A stretch of 64,000 nucleotides of DNA from Mytilus edulis (taxonomy: Eukaryota; Mollusca; Bivalvia; Mytilida; Mytilidae): positions 82,959,592-83,023,591 of the forward strand of contig NC_092345.1 in the NCBI RefSeq assembly GCF_963676685.1, written 5' to 3'. The notes below the pieces were generated by a model. That model ran no database searches. It saw only the letters and a list, made by a program, of their open reading frames with translations, and had not been told where the DNA came from. Every line of letters starts with the position of its first letter. The first letter of the stretch is position 1. This document shows positions 34,018 to 46,737 of the stretch, in pieces. The translations under genes were made by a program, and so were the position numbers.

Positions 34018-37000
34018 CTAGTCTACTTCAATTTTGATATCGTCGTTGTCAGAATCTGTAGTATTTATACTAGTACTCGATGCAGCTAGTTTCCTTAAAC
34101 TTGCTGTTGAACCTTTGCCTTCATTATCCGAATAGATTGATGTCCTAGAGTTGTGTTTATAAAGATTTCCTCTGTTAAGCATGAAACTGCCTTTAAAACT
34201 TTGATCGTCTGAAATTGTGTCAAGGCTTACAGAAGAACCCATTTGTTTTTTATCCGTAGACTTTCTGCTTCTTCTTGAGTACGTATCTTCTTCCTGGATC
34301 GTTCGTAAAGTCGCTTTTGAAGTGAAATGATTTTCAACAATACCTTTTGAACGTAAACTGTCTCGCCTAGATCTTGCAGAAGATGCTCTTGAAGTAGCCA
34401 CAGACGGTAAATATTCAAATCGAGCGCACGTTTTCGCGCCTGTGTCATCTGATATATAAGTTCCTATCATTTCTGTTCCGGCAAATTCTAATTCAACAGT
34501 TCCAAAAACACGCCGAGGCCATTTTCCGTCTGGTGGTGATACAACTATTTCTGCGTGTAATCGACAGCCTTCATCCGTCGTGTAAACAGGATCTTCTTCA
34601 TCACTAGCAAAAATTTGAACTCTTATTGGGGATAACCTTTTTTCTTGAGCTTCTTCGGTCTCAAACGCATCTATAACACGAATAGATCTGACTTCGCCTT
34701 CTTTTATTTCTTCATTTACAATAAAAAGTACACGAAATATATTGGAACAATACGGCTTGCCATTCCATATAACACGATGAGATTCAGGATGACGTCTTTT
34801 ACTATAAGGCAGCATGGCATTAACGCCATAGGTAAAATTGCACAATCTAGTGCCAAATGTTCTTGGGTTATGTCCAAAAATGACCGCACCCTTAAGGACA
34901 GCAAGACCACCCTCCATCGGAATGAAGAACTGTAAATCTGGAAATGAATTTTTTATTTCCAATTGTAAAATTTCAGATTCAGAAAAGCCTCCAACCATTA
35001 ATATAGCGCTTACATCTTTACATCGTGGATGGTTTAAGATTTTGCCTATTTCTTGTGTTACGTTTAATACAATGTCAGCGTAAAGATCTTCAAACACCTC
35101 AGGCGAGAGACATAGTTTAGACTTTTTGAACTTTATTTTACCAGAGTATTTTGACTTGCAGATTGCATCTTCTATTTTTCGACCAGTATATGTCTCAAAA
35201 AGATCACAGAGTTCAAAGGGAAGCCTCATAACGATATCATTTTTTAAAAATCTGTTGTATGTCTTCTTTTTTAATTCGAATTGTCGGGTTAAATCTAAGT
35301 AATCCGGTCCATTAAAGTCTCTAAATTGTTGAATGATATCATCTCCAAATACATTACATAGTAACTTCATAAATTCTTCGTTAATTTTGTCTCCACCCCA
35401 AGGTCCACCAGACACTTTATACAGCATATCGATCTCCTCTCCACGACTCACTTCCTGAGTTGAAATATTTACAGTACCTCCTTAAAGAAAATGAGGTTGA
35501 ATATTATGATTGTCTTTTGTGAATAAAAAAAACAAATAAAAAAAACCTAGCGACTGAAAATAGCCTTTATCAGGTACTTAGTATATTTGCCGAGTAAAAA
35601 TAATTTTCACTTTTAAACTTAGCACATGAAACAAGTATGCATTCCCCTATAATTTTCAGAAACTAACTTGATGTTAATTTCTGTGTAATTAGATCTTTTG
35701 TGGAGAGTTGTCTCATTGGCAATCATACCACATCTTCTATTTCATATTTGTTACAGAAATTTTCTTTTTTTAGAATGCTTTCATTACATATCTGCCATGT
35801 GTTCTGTTTTTAATAATTGTTTCAGCAAAATATTATGAATCCGTTTGAAGTTATACTAATTGATACTTTATTCTGGTAGAGCATGATCTATTTATATTAT
35901 TAGTTGTTGTGAACTTTGAGCTAGCTTTCATGAACTTCGAGTACTCTCAGACCGAAGCTCCGTGTCTTTTTTCTTAAGTAGTTATTCATTATTCATTATT
36001 CATTATTACAAATACATCTGTACTCTCCACTTGTCGAACATTACGCATTTTACTCTTGATTTGCCGAATATGACTCATTTATTTTACTTTGTTTATTTCG
36101 AGGCATTGAACATTTGTACTAGATACATGCTCTAGGTATATCAGATTAATAATCTTTTTAGTGTTTTGTCAATTTTTTTAATAGTACACATTTGCCCTGT
36201 TCGTTAACGGGATATGAAATATATTTACTCCTTGATTGTTTGCGATATTAGAATTTAAAATTGATTCTGAATATCAAAATTATTCATAGATATTGTATGC
36301 GGATGTTTGTGTGATATGAGATCTTTCGAAATTGATACTCCCCTTAATTTTACAATAACTCAATATACATACCACCGGCGTCAACAACTATATATTTTCT
36401 ACCAGCTTCGAATGATTTAAAACTCGTCACTTTGTTATGTCCAATAAATTTATCAACAGGAAGCAGCCTGCAGTATATTGAAGCTGCTTCTGGTTCAAAC
36501 AATATGGAAACCTTTTGTCGATCTAGACCAGCCTATAAATCAATGTTAATCTAACGTATCAGTTATAGTTTCGTGATATTGGGACATATTTTAAGATGTT
36601 ATTAATAATCTCTAATGTTGTGAAATCACTCAAACAGTAATGAAGATTTTAGCTCTGTGAAAGTATGATAACTTGGAGATAACTGTATTTTATTTAAAGC
36701 CCCGACTGCATCAATTGGTGATTTGATAGTCGCAAATTGTGTTTACCTGCCCTACTTACGCGTCCCCAGTAAACTGGTATTTGCAACCACCATTGCACAA
36801 ATTGATGCCGTGGTAGATTAAAATACAATATTGTTTCCCATGCTAGGGAACTGAAAGTAAAACAATGTTAAATCATACATTTAAAATATATCATACCTCG
36901 TCTGCGTTTGCATTTTCACGCTATAAATTATGATTTGAAACATGAATATTGGTGCCGTTAGCCAATCAAAATGAACGTTACAAACAATAATTTGATATTT

Positions 37001-38861
37001 TGTACATTTAAAGAAAGTTGAGCATAGCCAAAACTATGATTAATTCAGTCAGTGTTTGTCACTCACCTTTCTCGTGATTCCTCATTTTAGCATTTAAGAT
37101 ATATTATTTATATCTATATGTTCGTACTGAACAGTTTGCAATGACTCTAAATGATTTTTACAACACTAATACTAGGTATTGGATAAGAGCTCTATGTAAA
37201 GCACTGTCACGCTTTCGGAAACCAAACAGTCCATATACTGAAAAGCCAAATTGTCTTGGTTGAACTCAACCCAAAGAAGATGCAATCCTAGTTTTAGTAC
37301 TTGTTACAATATTTATAAACACAAAATTTACACAAAGTTATCATTTTAATCATGCATGTGTGTTCACAATTTCAAAAACACATTTTTCCGGAGGTCCAAA
37401 AAGGCAACTCAAGTTTTAACGAGTTTTCCTATCTGATGTTGCATCATAAATAATTTTGGATATCGATTCATGTGGATTTCGTAATATACTATTGCATAAT
37501 GAAATTTACTTTTTAATTAATTGATACTACCTTTTCTGCACATTGCATCATAAACTCTTTAGCAGGTTCAGTCCATATTGATGGCACCGTAATAGTCCAC
37601 CAAATTTCACTTTCGTGTAATCCAACATTCCTTTCACGGAGCTGTATCAATAAATGTCTACGAAGATACCCGATAGCGATGGAGAAGATACGTCGTGCAG
37701 ACATAGATTTCCCTCCGACATCGTCTATCTTGAAATCTCTGGCAATATCCTATGGAATTATTGAAATCATAACTTGTTATTTTTATGTACCCACAAACTA
37801 AATATTTTATATGAAATTTTGTGAATACCACATTTAATTATGGCGTATTTGCAAAGTTAATAGCTAGATAATGGATGCAATGTGAATAAGCCCCTGATTT
37901 GAAAGTTTGTAAATGCACAAAGAAGACACCCGTTAACTTTGAGGTATATAGGCAAGAGGTCAAGGTCACAGCAGGGATTGGTGGACAGAAATCGGGGTTG
38001 ATTTAGGGTTCATGTTGACTTTTAATGACCCATGAGCAAGGTCAATATCAAATAATTATAATTAGTTTATCTTCGTCGTTTGAGCTCTGTTGATAGTTTT
38101 CTCATTGACAATCATACCATATCTCTCGTTTTTATTAATTTGTTTGATTATTATCTTTGGAAAGAGAAAGACTTCATTCCTTTTCGGATCAGTAGGACAA
38201 CAAGTTAGATCTTTACCAATTTTGAGTGCATAATGTACCTTGTGTTAGAAAAGACCTTTAATAATTTTGCGATCACTTTGACAAAAGGCAAAGTAAGAGA
38301 TGAAATAAATAGACAAACATATTTATATTCTATAGTATTTACAATATCATTATTTAAGTTGTCAGTACTTATACTATTCTAATCATCACACTCAATTCCT
38401 TGGATGTTTATTTTTTTCTACTCATGTTATAAATATATTTTTTTATACCACAAAGCATTGATTATTTTCATAGTTAGATGTCTGATATGTCTGTGTTTTT
38501 TAAAAAGTGCTTTAACTGCACGAAAACGAATGCTTGTACCTACCTCCCCATTCTCAATAGCATTGTATAGTAACATTTTGAATCCTTTGAAGTAATACCA
38601 ATCATCTTGGAGATTGTTAGCAAGTATTCCTTCATATTTATCTTCAGCTTCATATCCAAATGCTATGAATCTCTTCTCTAAATCTAAGAGAACAGAGCAA
38701 GGAGCTTTACTTGTAGCAATATCATGATTTCCAGTGGTCCAAAGGAAAGTAGAAATATCTAAAGGATCTTTTCGGTACTCATGTCGGAAAGAGAAGGCAT
38801 ATCCAGCTGTTGTACTGCCAAAGTCTATCGCAGCTACGAGAAGTTTATAATCTTCATCCAT
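34018..38861 (-). CDS. HSPA12-type Hsp70-like ATPase, four coding exons, 719 residues
   Basis: Exons on the minus strand: 38861-38544 (residues 1-106), 37749-37531 (107-179), 36532-36373 (180-232 plus one base) and 35480-34018 (233-719, TAG stop), each joined by GT/AG sites with matching phase. The start is the ATG at 38861-38859, giving MDEDYKLLVAAIDFGSTT. Family marks: phosphate-1 loop D13-F-G-S-T-T; TVPSIWTEPAKEFM in exon 2; EPEAASIYC and VVDAGGGT (about 228-235) across exons 3 and 4; SGGPWGG; VGGFSES (395-401). HSPA12 proteins are atypical Hsp70 relatives with the ATPase fold and no classical substrate-binding domain, and bivalves are known to have expanded this family. The last 128 residues (about 592-719) are a Ser/Arg/Asp-rich tail with RRDSLRS and RRSRKS basic-Ser motifs, absent in vertebrate HSPA12A/B. 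No lesion seen. Confidence 0.93.
35481..36372 (-). other. intron 3 of the HSPA12-like gene
   Basis: GTATGT donor to TTTAAG acceptor; holds a GAGAGTTGTCTCATTGGCAA repeat fragment (35703) and an ATTCATT triplet repeat (35982-36003). Confidence 0.85.
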
Positions 38862-39843
38862 ATATATCTTCACTTTAAAGGAAAGGACGTAACAAAATAT
38901 CATTAGAATATTTTAGTGTTGACCTTTTTTTCATTCTGTAAATAATTTCCCTTTTTATTATTCTTAATACAGTATGCAAATCGTTCGCATTACATTGTCT
39001 AATTATGTCAGTTTCAAAAAATGCAAGATCGACGTGGAACTTTTCACTGTTGAAGTTTATGGAACCAATCTGTGAAAAAGTTTTCGAGTCTTTTTTTCTT
39101 TTTCTTTTGACAAGTTTGTAAAGTCAATGATCGAATTGACATTTATTTTCATGTATCTTTCATAGGGCAAGAACCTCGTCAACTGTAGTCCGATGAGGAC
39201 AATGTATTACTTCAAATTCATTTCATACAACTTCTAAATTTATTTATTTATATTTAAGGCATAAAAAGTAAGTACCGGGATGAAATAACAAAAAACACAT
39301 AGTCATGATTTTTTAGGTAAAGAAGTGATTTTGTCCAAGTGAACAGGGTAAAACAATAGTATGTTCGAAGTTGTCAAACTGAATTCTAGATCCCCTGAAA
39401 AGATATTCATACTTTGAGTTCGAGTTGATAAACACTTTTTTTGGGAAAAAAATACCAGGTACGCTGGTATTCAAGGATATACATGTTCCAAAGAAGAACA
39501 GATATAATGGTATGGTCTATAACAAAGTTTGCAAGGACGTTTTTGTTAGATGGAACAAATATTCGATATCGAAAGTTGGAAAATTCTAAAAAAAAAAAAG
39601 AATAAAAAAGCATACAATTTAAAGCGACTAGAACCTTTATAGAACAAAACATGTTAACATTGAATTTGAACGTGTGAAAAAGTTATGAACATCTACCAGT
39701 ATTTTTGACATTATTGTGTATTAAGATAGAATGATATACAAACACGCACGCAATACCAATATCAAACCAGAAACCAAAATATAAGAAAATCAAAGTAATG
39801 AAAAGTGAGTGAGGAGCCTCTTGCATACTCTTTTAAAACTTAC

Positions 39844-39875
39844 CAAGAATCGTCCATCAGCGTTTTCTTGTTATC
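39844..39875 (-). other. possible 5' leader exon of the HSPA12-like gene
   Basis: The minus strand reads TTTTACAG, then 32 nt (39875-39844), then GTAAGT, a consensus donor. The first coding exon has a good acceptor (CCTTTAAAG) 17 nt upstream of its ATG, so a leader exon is expected. If spliced in, its own ATG opens a 10-codon upstream frame ending in a TGA that overlaps the start region. Supported only by splice signals. Confidence 0.3.
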
Positions 39876-39889
39876 CTGTAAAAGGTGCT

Positions 39890-41055
39890 GTTTAATCAGT
39901 ATAAAATGCTGGAGTCCATATTGTTTTACATGTTATACTTGAATCAATACTTATTAATTAGCATAACATACTGACCTGTTACAAACAATGAAGTCATTTA
40001 ATAAGATGTAGCGTTAGATAAAGTTATGCTCGAATGGTAACCCTTTATACATTCATCGTTAATATATCAGTTTAATTAATTTGGCAGTCATACCCAATTA
40101 TTAAATGCATTATTATTCTATTGTTAAGACAAACTAGTTTAAACACAAACGCTTCAAATGTGTTACGGATAAAAGTATTGCATATACGTTGACATTTAAC
40201 TTTTGCCGACGATATTAACGTCCATTTAAGTGTAAAAAAATGCAGTTAGGAGTATTTTATTGAATACAACTAGTTACAGACACTTAACACATAACAGAAT
40301 AATCGTTTACCATTTATTAAAGTAAGATACTAATACTGAATTTAATTAAGAACCTTACATCGGTCGGTCTGTTTTTTAGCTTAACAAATACGGAGCACTC
40401 ACTTGATGCAACATTTTAAGTTTAATTGTTTTCACGATGAGTTATGTTTTTTTTTGTATTTTATGTTATTGACCAGCAAGTCAAAGTCGTGACCTCCCCT
40501 GTTCCCCAATAGCAGTAGTATTTTAAGGAATTTACAGTTTAATGGGGATTTGAATTGTAGAACAGTTGTTTCTTCTAGTATTTCTATTACTTTAATTGTT
40601 TTTATATTTCACTGTAGTATAAACTATCTTTCTTTTGTTCTTGACTTTGGAAAGGCAAATAACTAATATGGTGAAGTGACATATGTTTGGCATGTGTTCA
40701 ACATCCCCTTAACATTACAACATAAAAAAATCATTTGAGTTTTCAGATCGGTTGTAAGAACAAAATTCTCTAACAAACGGACACAAGAGACTGATCAAAG
40801 GGGAACATAGAATCTGGAAGCCTTATTGAGACACATTTTTTCACCACTGAAAAAAAAACATGTTTCCCATACTAAATTATGATAAAGTAAGATGCGATAT
40901 GATTGTCAATGAGGCATCGATCCATCGGAGTTAAGCAATTGAAAGTTCCCGTTCCAGGTCATATATAACAGAACCAAATTTATTCTGCCTTTACTTAGAA
41001 AAGCGATCATAGTATAACCATAAAAGGTAACCATGATATTAGTTTTCAAAAGTAC
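39890..41055. other. no gene recognised upstream of the HSPA12-like gene
   Basis: AT-rich; a dispersed fragment (GATATGATTGTCAATGAGGC) at about 40897. Confidence 0.45.
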
Positions 41056-41059
41056 CAGG

Positions 41060-41450
41060 CTTCTAATTTTATACGCCAGTCGCTCGTTTCGTCTACATAA
41101 GACTCAGCAATGATGCAAATATCAAAATAGTTAGAAAGCCGAACAAGAATTAAGTTAAAGAGCATTGAGGACAAAAAGTTCCAAAAAGTTGTGCCAAATA
41201 CGGCTAAGGTAATATTTAAAGGCAACAGTACTATACCGCTGTTCGAAATTCATAAATCGATTGAGAAAAAAAATCCGGGTTACAAACTAAAACCGCGGGA
41301 AACACATCAAATGGAAGAGGAGAATAACGACACAACAGAAACACTAAAATACAACACACACAGAAACGAACTATAGTTTAATATGCCTGGGATGATAAAA
41401 TCCTTAGTATTTCGAATAGTTGATACTTTTGCAAACAGTAAACTTATAAA
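41060..41450 (-). repeat. inverted copy of the 'GAGCGTCACTGATGAGTCT' repeat
   Basis: TCGCTCGTTTCGTCTACATA, AGACTCAGCAATGATG, AGTTGTGCCAAATACGGCTA and CCTTAGTATTTCGAATAG are complements of the family consensus. Confidence 0.65.
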
Positions 41451-41454
41451 AATA

Positions 41455-42630
41455 TCATGTAATTAGTATTCATGTCATCACTGTAGTGCCGACAACTGAT
41501 ATGTAATGCAAGCGATCTGAAATATAGTGTTAATATGTAAGCGCTGCTTGAATGTTCTGATTTTGCCATTTGATTAGGGACTTTCCGTTTAGAATATTCC
41601 GCGGAGTTCAGTATTTTTGAAATATAAAATATAAATGAACAGTTGACGATTAAGAAACTTAAAATTACTCTATCGTTGAATTATTCCAAACTGACCGTAA
41701 TTGACAATTGCTAGATGCAAGTCAAGATATAATACAGACTTAACTGTATCTGTTGTATCTTTTCTTTCAAGTGAGATGGAATAGTTAGGTTCAACATTGT
41801 AGCCAAACTTTGAATTATTTGGTGAGAGCATCATCTATATAACGGAACACATTTTTGTTTGTTTCAAAACAGGTTCATTTTCAATTGTATGCATATATTG
41901 ATTTTCATAAAGATTCATCAGTTCATGGTAAATGAATTTAACTGTACTTTTCATGAATTAAATATTTCAATCAACCTGTGAATCGCTACTATGCTATGCA
42001 CACACCCGCCTCTTTTTCTAGAAAAAAATGAACACATATGCCATGTTTTCAGAATGATTTGAATTTATAAAATATGTTCATGTAAAATGATTTATTGTAA
42101 TGAGGGGTTATGTTTATGACAAATATTATTCAATATAAACATGCTATCAAAGCACCAAAAGGACGTGTAGTTTTGGAGTACGTTAACGTTGAAATATTGA
42201 AGGAAATAAATTTAAACCAATTATGAATTGTGAATTGCGAAATGCCATTCATGTTGCAAGGTACTTATTACTCTGAACAGCACTTTTTTAATTTTCGAAA
42301 GTAAAACTGAAAACTGAAAACTCTGTAAATGTTAAGAAAACGATATGCTGAATTCATTAATATTTAAGAATCCAATCTTTCTTAAAATGGAGATATAATA
42401 TGAATTGTAAATTTGCTATATGTCGTTAAATAAAAGACATACTAAATAAACGAATGTGAGGACACTAATGAGACATTAATAGCAATGCAAAGAACATTGT
42501 TTATCAACAATCTCATTAAGACCTTTCAGTACGAGTTCGTACCACTAAAAACTATACGTTTTACTACAATAATCAATTGCACTGCTACTGAGAAGTGAGA
42601 TACTCGTGTCCATCCTTCAGCATGGTAATA
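41455..42630. other. no feature recognised
   Basis: AT-rich non-coding sequence. Confidence 0.45.
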
Positions 42631-43626
42631 CACATATCCTAAGTGATTGATATAATCTTGCATCCAGTTCATGTTAAGTTATGGGTATAGAAAACTCTAG
42701 AGGAAAGAACCGAATACAGGATAATATCTTAACGTTTCAGAAACCAAAATGTGGACTACCATGCACAATGCAATGCAGAAGAGCTCACTGGATATAGTGC
42801 ACAGTTGTTTTTCAGTTATAAAACTACTCTGGAGCTCATAAAATGAAGCATTATAATCAACATTATTGTCATCCGAGATATATAATCTTATTTTTACCAT
42901 TGTAATGAAAAAGCAAACACAAACATGCCAATACACTTGCCCTAATTGACCTTTCCCTTGAAAATCGACAAAGCGAAGGTTTGTTTTGTCAACATGATCC
43001 CATGGTATTGCTCATGTTTTTCTAATGTTGTCTCGTGCTCATCAACCCAAAATGCATACATGTAATACCAATATTAAAATATAAATATAAAAACATATCC
43101 ACATTTTGGTACTTATGGGTGGGAGAGGGGGGAACTTATCAAGAACCCCATCAACCCAAACAGGCAATATGTATTGCCTGACCAAACATAGCCCTTAAAC
43201 CAACCACCACTTGGATATTGAAAGAATGAGGATGTATCACATGTACTTCCGCCAAAGATATCAACCAATGAGGTTATACACATATCCTCAATGATTGATA
43301 TAATCTTGCATCCAGTTCATGTTAAGTTATGGGTATAGAAAACTCTAAGAGTTCATACAGCATATTTGCAGGCCAATCTCAAAATACACCACTAGCAAGG
43401 CTTTCCCTAAGGAATAGTATTCCCAATACTCAAAACAAATTCAACACTTTTATTAAATATTATTCCTTTTAAAATTACTTTAAAACACTTCTAAACATTT
43501 AATGATGCATGTAAACAGTTCTTTATAAATCGTTCATAATTCAATAAATTCTCATGAATTTGACCACATACAGACTTTTAAAAGTTGAGTTAAGGCAATG
43601 AACTCATATCAAAATGAACATTGTCA

Positions 43627-43800
43627 TTATTCTAATAACATCTTCAGCATGTGGAAAGCTTGTAAGCAAAGGGACTTAACCTCCAAGTGTAAACTATGCT
43701 GGCTTGTTTCTTTCTTTACTGTTGTTGAATCAAACACACTCTTTACTTCATATTCAGGAACATTGACAATTGTATTTCCACTCGATTCTTCACATGTCTG
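43627..43800 (-). other. possible terminal exon of an unknown gene
   Basis: The minus strand has an acceptor ATATTTTCAG, then a 174-nt frame open from the first base: QTCEESSGNTIVNVPEYEVK ... ETSQHSLHLEVKSLCLQAFH ... to TAA, with AATAAA about 175 nt later (43454-43449). Composition looks protein-like, but no upstream exon was found, and the direct-repeat block around it suggests it may belong to a mobile element. Confidence 0.3.
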
Positions 43801-44939
43801 CTGAAAATATATTAATCAATAACAAATTGTTTATTTGTACTAAAGACAGCATTAGTCACACTTTGAAAAGGAAAAATCCCTTTGCCTACAATCCACGTGG
43901 AAAACCACTAGGGAATCAGTGTCCCTCGAACTGTAGACAAAGAAATTTAAATTAAAAAATTTAACCATACATAAAATTTAAGTATACATTTGTACTAGTA
44001 TACAAAATCATTCAACATTATATTTATTTATTAATTTAGATAAAACAAAATAAAACAAAAATATTGCAACCATTATTTAACCTCCCATGACAAAAAGATT
44101 TTTGTGACATATTTCAACGCATCAATGAAATTAAATACACATCCAATAGAAAACATCATGAAATTACGGAAAAATTATTAGCATTACCTTTAAATAGGTT
44201 CATTTGAACATAAAGCTGCTTCCATCACAGATTTTTTTTTAGTACCGTGCCATATTGGCATTTTCTGCCTTTCTCAACACAGACATACATAATTTAGTGT
44301 AGTATCAATATTTTCCCCATTCATTATTTTCCTATTATTAGAATTCAAAACATTACTTCAATTGCAATTTGTTCTCACCATATTCTGATTAGAAAAAATC
44401 CTTTCCTTTTAAAAAGGTTTTTCGAACTCATTGACATGAATCATCGTGCAATGTCATATTACTTCTCCTTCATTCGTCACCCCGTCAAAGCTGTAGGTAA
44501 CACCATCTGAAAACAAAAACATTCTATTCAATTCTATGTACAATCAAACAGACCGCTGAACGCGGACCTCGACGAAGACACCTTATAATTCAATACACAT
44601 CACTCCGATAAAAAAAAACCATGAATATCAAGTGACATGTCACACTAAATTATTTCACTTTCTCAATAATTCTATTCTTTTCTAACAAAGTCTTTAAATA
44701 GCATTTCTATCAGTATGTACGATGTAAAAATAAATGAAAAGTCCACAACACAGTCAAAAGTAACAAAAGAAACTATTTACCCTATAAACAATTTATTATT
44801 CTCCTTTCAACTACAATTTTCCAAAATGGCCAGAGCCCCCACTTCCACATATATTTTATATAGCGATAGCACTTTGCCCTGCGTTTAACCGGCGCACGGC
44901 ATAACAGATATTTGACCACCTGGATTGATAATAACTACC

Positions 44940-45250
44940 CAAGGTCAAAACCCAAAACATTTTGCCACCAAGGTCAAACATTACCATCTAGTTTTATCAA
45001 GAAGCCGCCAAGGCTAGTATTTTTAATTCATTGTTGTCATCAAGGCAAATGTAAAAAATCATAAAAAAGACCACCTAGGTCTATTGCCACCAAGGCATAT
45101 AAAAATGACCACCTAGGTCTATTGCCACCAAGGCATATATAAATGATCACATAGGTCTTTTGCCACCAATGCATTTATAAATGACCACAAAGGTCTTAAA
45201 GCCACCAAGGCTATATTGCCACCAAGGCTATATTGCCACCAAGGCAAATG
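44940..45250 (+). repeat. degenerate tandem array 'GCCACCAAGGC'
   Basis: Units of about 37-38 bp (TTGCCACCAAGGCATATA, then AATGACCACCTAGGTCT), shrinking to 17-bp TTGCCACCAAGGCTATA units at 45215-45245. Confidence 0.75.
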
Positions 45251-45384
45251 TAAGTAAAAGTTAAAGAATATAGTTACTTTGCCGACAACACGTGGAGCAC
45301 GACCTTCCCACAGCTTGGATATTGAAAGAATGAGGATGTATCACATGTACTTCCGCCAAAGATATCAACTAATGAGGTTAATTT

Positions 45385-46540
45385 TAAACTGCTCATCTGC
45401 GTAGACACAGCCAATGTCATTGTTATTATATATTACCTTCACTACATAAAGTTAATATATATATAAATGACCTTCTTACATTATATAGTGGTTCTTAAGC
45501 GTGCAAATATATGATACTAAAATGTCCTATACCATTACTATTATATTGTATTCGAAACATAATTCTTTTTGACAAATACTTTTAATTAGAAATCCAGGTT
45601 ACAAATCGCAATCTAGACTTGCAGCTATTATCTCTGGTATTTTATATTACTTTCAATCATATGACTGTGTTCCTTGACATTTTCAACCAAAGACGAAGAA
45701 CTTGATTTTCTACCATTATACTGGAATAATTTCTTTAAAATGTATGTTAGCAACGATACTTGCTGTAAATTAAAAGACTGTAGAAAAAATTGAACAAATT
45801 TATCTTTATGCACGTGGCTGAACGTGATAACATTTGTTGCCAATGATTATACTACATGTAGATAGTTGTTTGTCAACTTATACTGTTCGTATTTAAATAA
45901 CCTCATTAGAAAATATAATTACATCTCATTCTAAATCTTTAAAATGTTCACAGTTTCGTTTCAAACTTTTATAGTCGATTATGGGTTAATATTACTTAAT
46001 ATGTACACGTATTTTCTTGATCTTATGGTTCATAAATTTGATGATGTCTTAAGGTGAAACACGCATTAATAACCAATCTGCTTCTAAATGATGGTGTATA
46101 GCCGATTGTTTCTAATTTTTGGGTAGTAACATACAAGAGTAAAACCTACTGTGTTCTGAATTTAGCAGTTAACTACTTATGCTTTCATGTGCACAGTTAT
46201 TAGATTTTTTTAAGAAAAAAAAATCCTATATTCTGATCTGTCTTTTTCACTTTTCTCCGACTTGAATTGTATATTGTGTTGTAATTGTCCAAATATAATA
46301 AAGGTTAATAAAGTAACCTTATGTTGCACATGCTTTATTATAACCTACGTTTTTAAGATATTAACGTGTGTATGACTATTGAAGTCTTTCAATTTGAAAT
46401 GGATGAAGATATAGTCAATATTTGTCTCTTTAAATATTTTGTACTAGATTGTTCCGGTGATCCAAAAAAAATATATGAGATGATCTATTGACTTTTACAG
46501 ATCAAATATTTCAAAGGAAAAAATGATTAAAAAGTGATAT
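45385..46540. other. no gene recognised; upstream region of the small peptide gene
   Basis: AT-rich. A 71-codon minus-strand frame at 45628-45843 lacks an ATG start. Confidence 0.45.
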
Positions 46541-46544
46541 TAGT

Positions 46545-46550
46545 TTATAA
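46545..46550 (+). promoter_or_regulatory. possible TATA-like element upstream of the small peptide gene
   Basis: TATAAT inside TTAGTTTATAATTTCC, about 190 nt before the ATG. A CRE-like GACGTCAC lies at about 46617. The spacing is plausible only with a 5' UTR of about 160 nt. Confidence 0.25.
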
Positions 46551-46737
46551 TTTCCAATATTCATTGACAGTTAGTTGTTTTGTGATCACTTTAGCACAAT
46601 AGTTCTATTTTTCGACGACGTCACTTCGTTTCATTTGATGTTTAATTTACCATCTGTTGAACTCCGACATGGGTTCGCTTTGACAGCTGTGACACATAGT
46701 AGGCATTTTTATCATCACATACCAACAAGACTACAAG

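Larger units (their letters stand above)
42635..45382. repeat. block with two pairs of ~65-bp direct repeats
   Basis: Pair one: GATTGATATAATCTTGCATC, CAGTTCATGTTAAGTTATGG and GTATAGAAAACTCTA at 42640-42700 and 43290-43350. Pair two: CTTGGATATTGAAAGAATGA, GGATGTATCACATGTACTTC and CGCCAAAGATATCAAC at 43211-43275 and 45316-45380. The pairs interlock, so this may be a composite or repeatedly rearranged element. Confidence 0.65.

Noticed and set aside
45628-45843. 71-codon minus-strand frame with protein-like composition
   Set aside because: Begins with TTG, no ATG near the start, no splice support.
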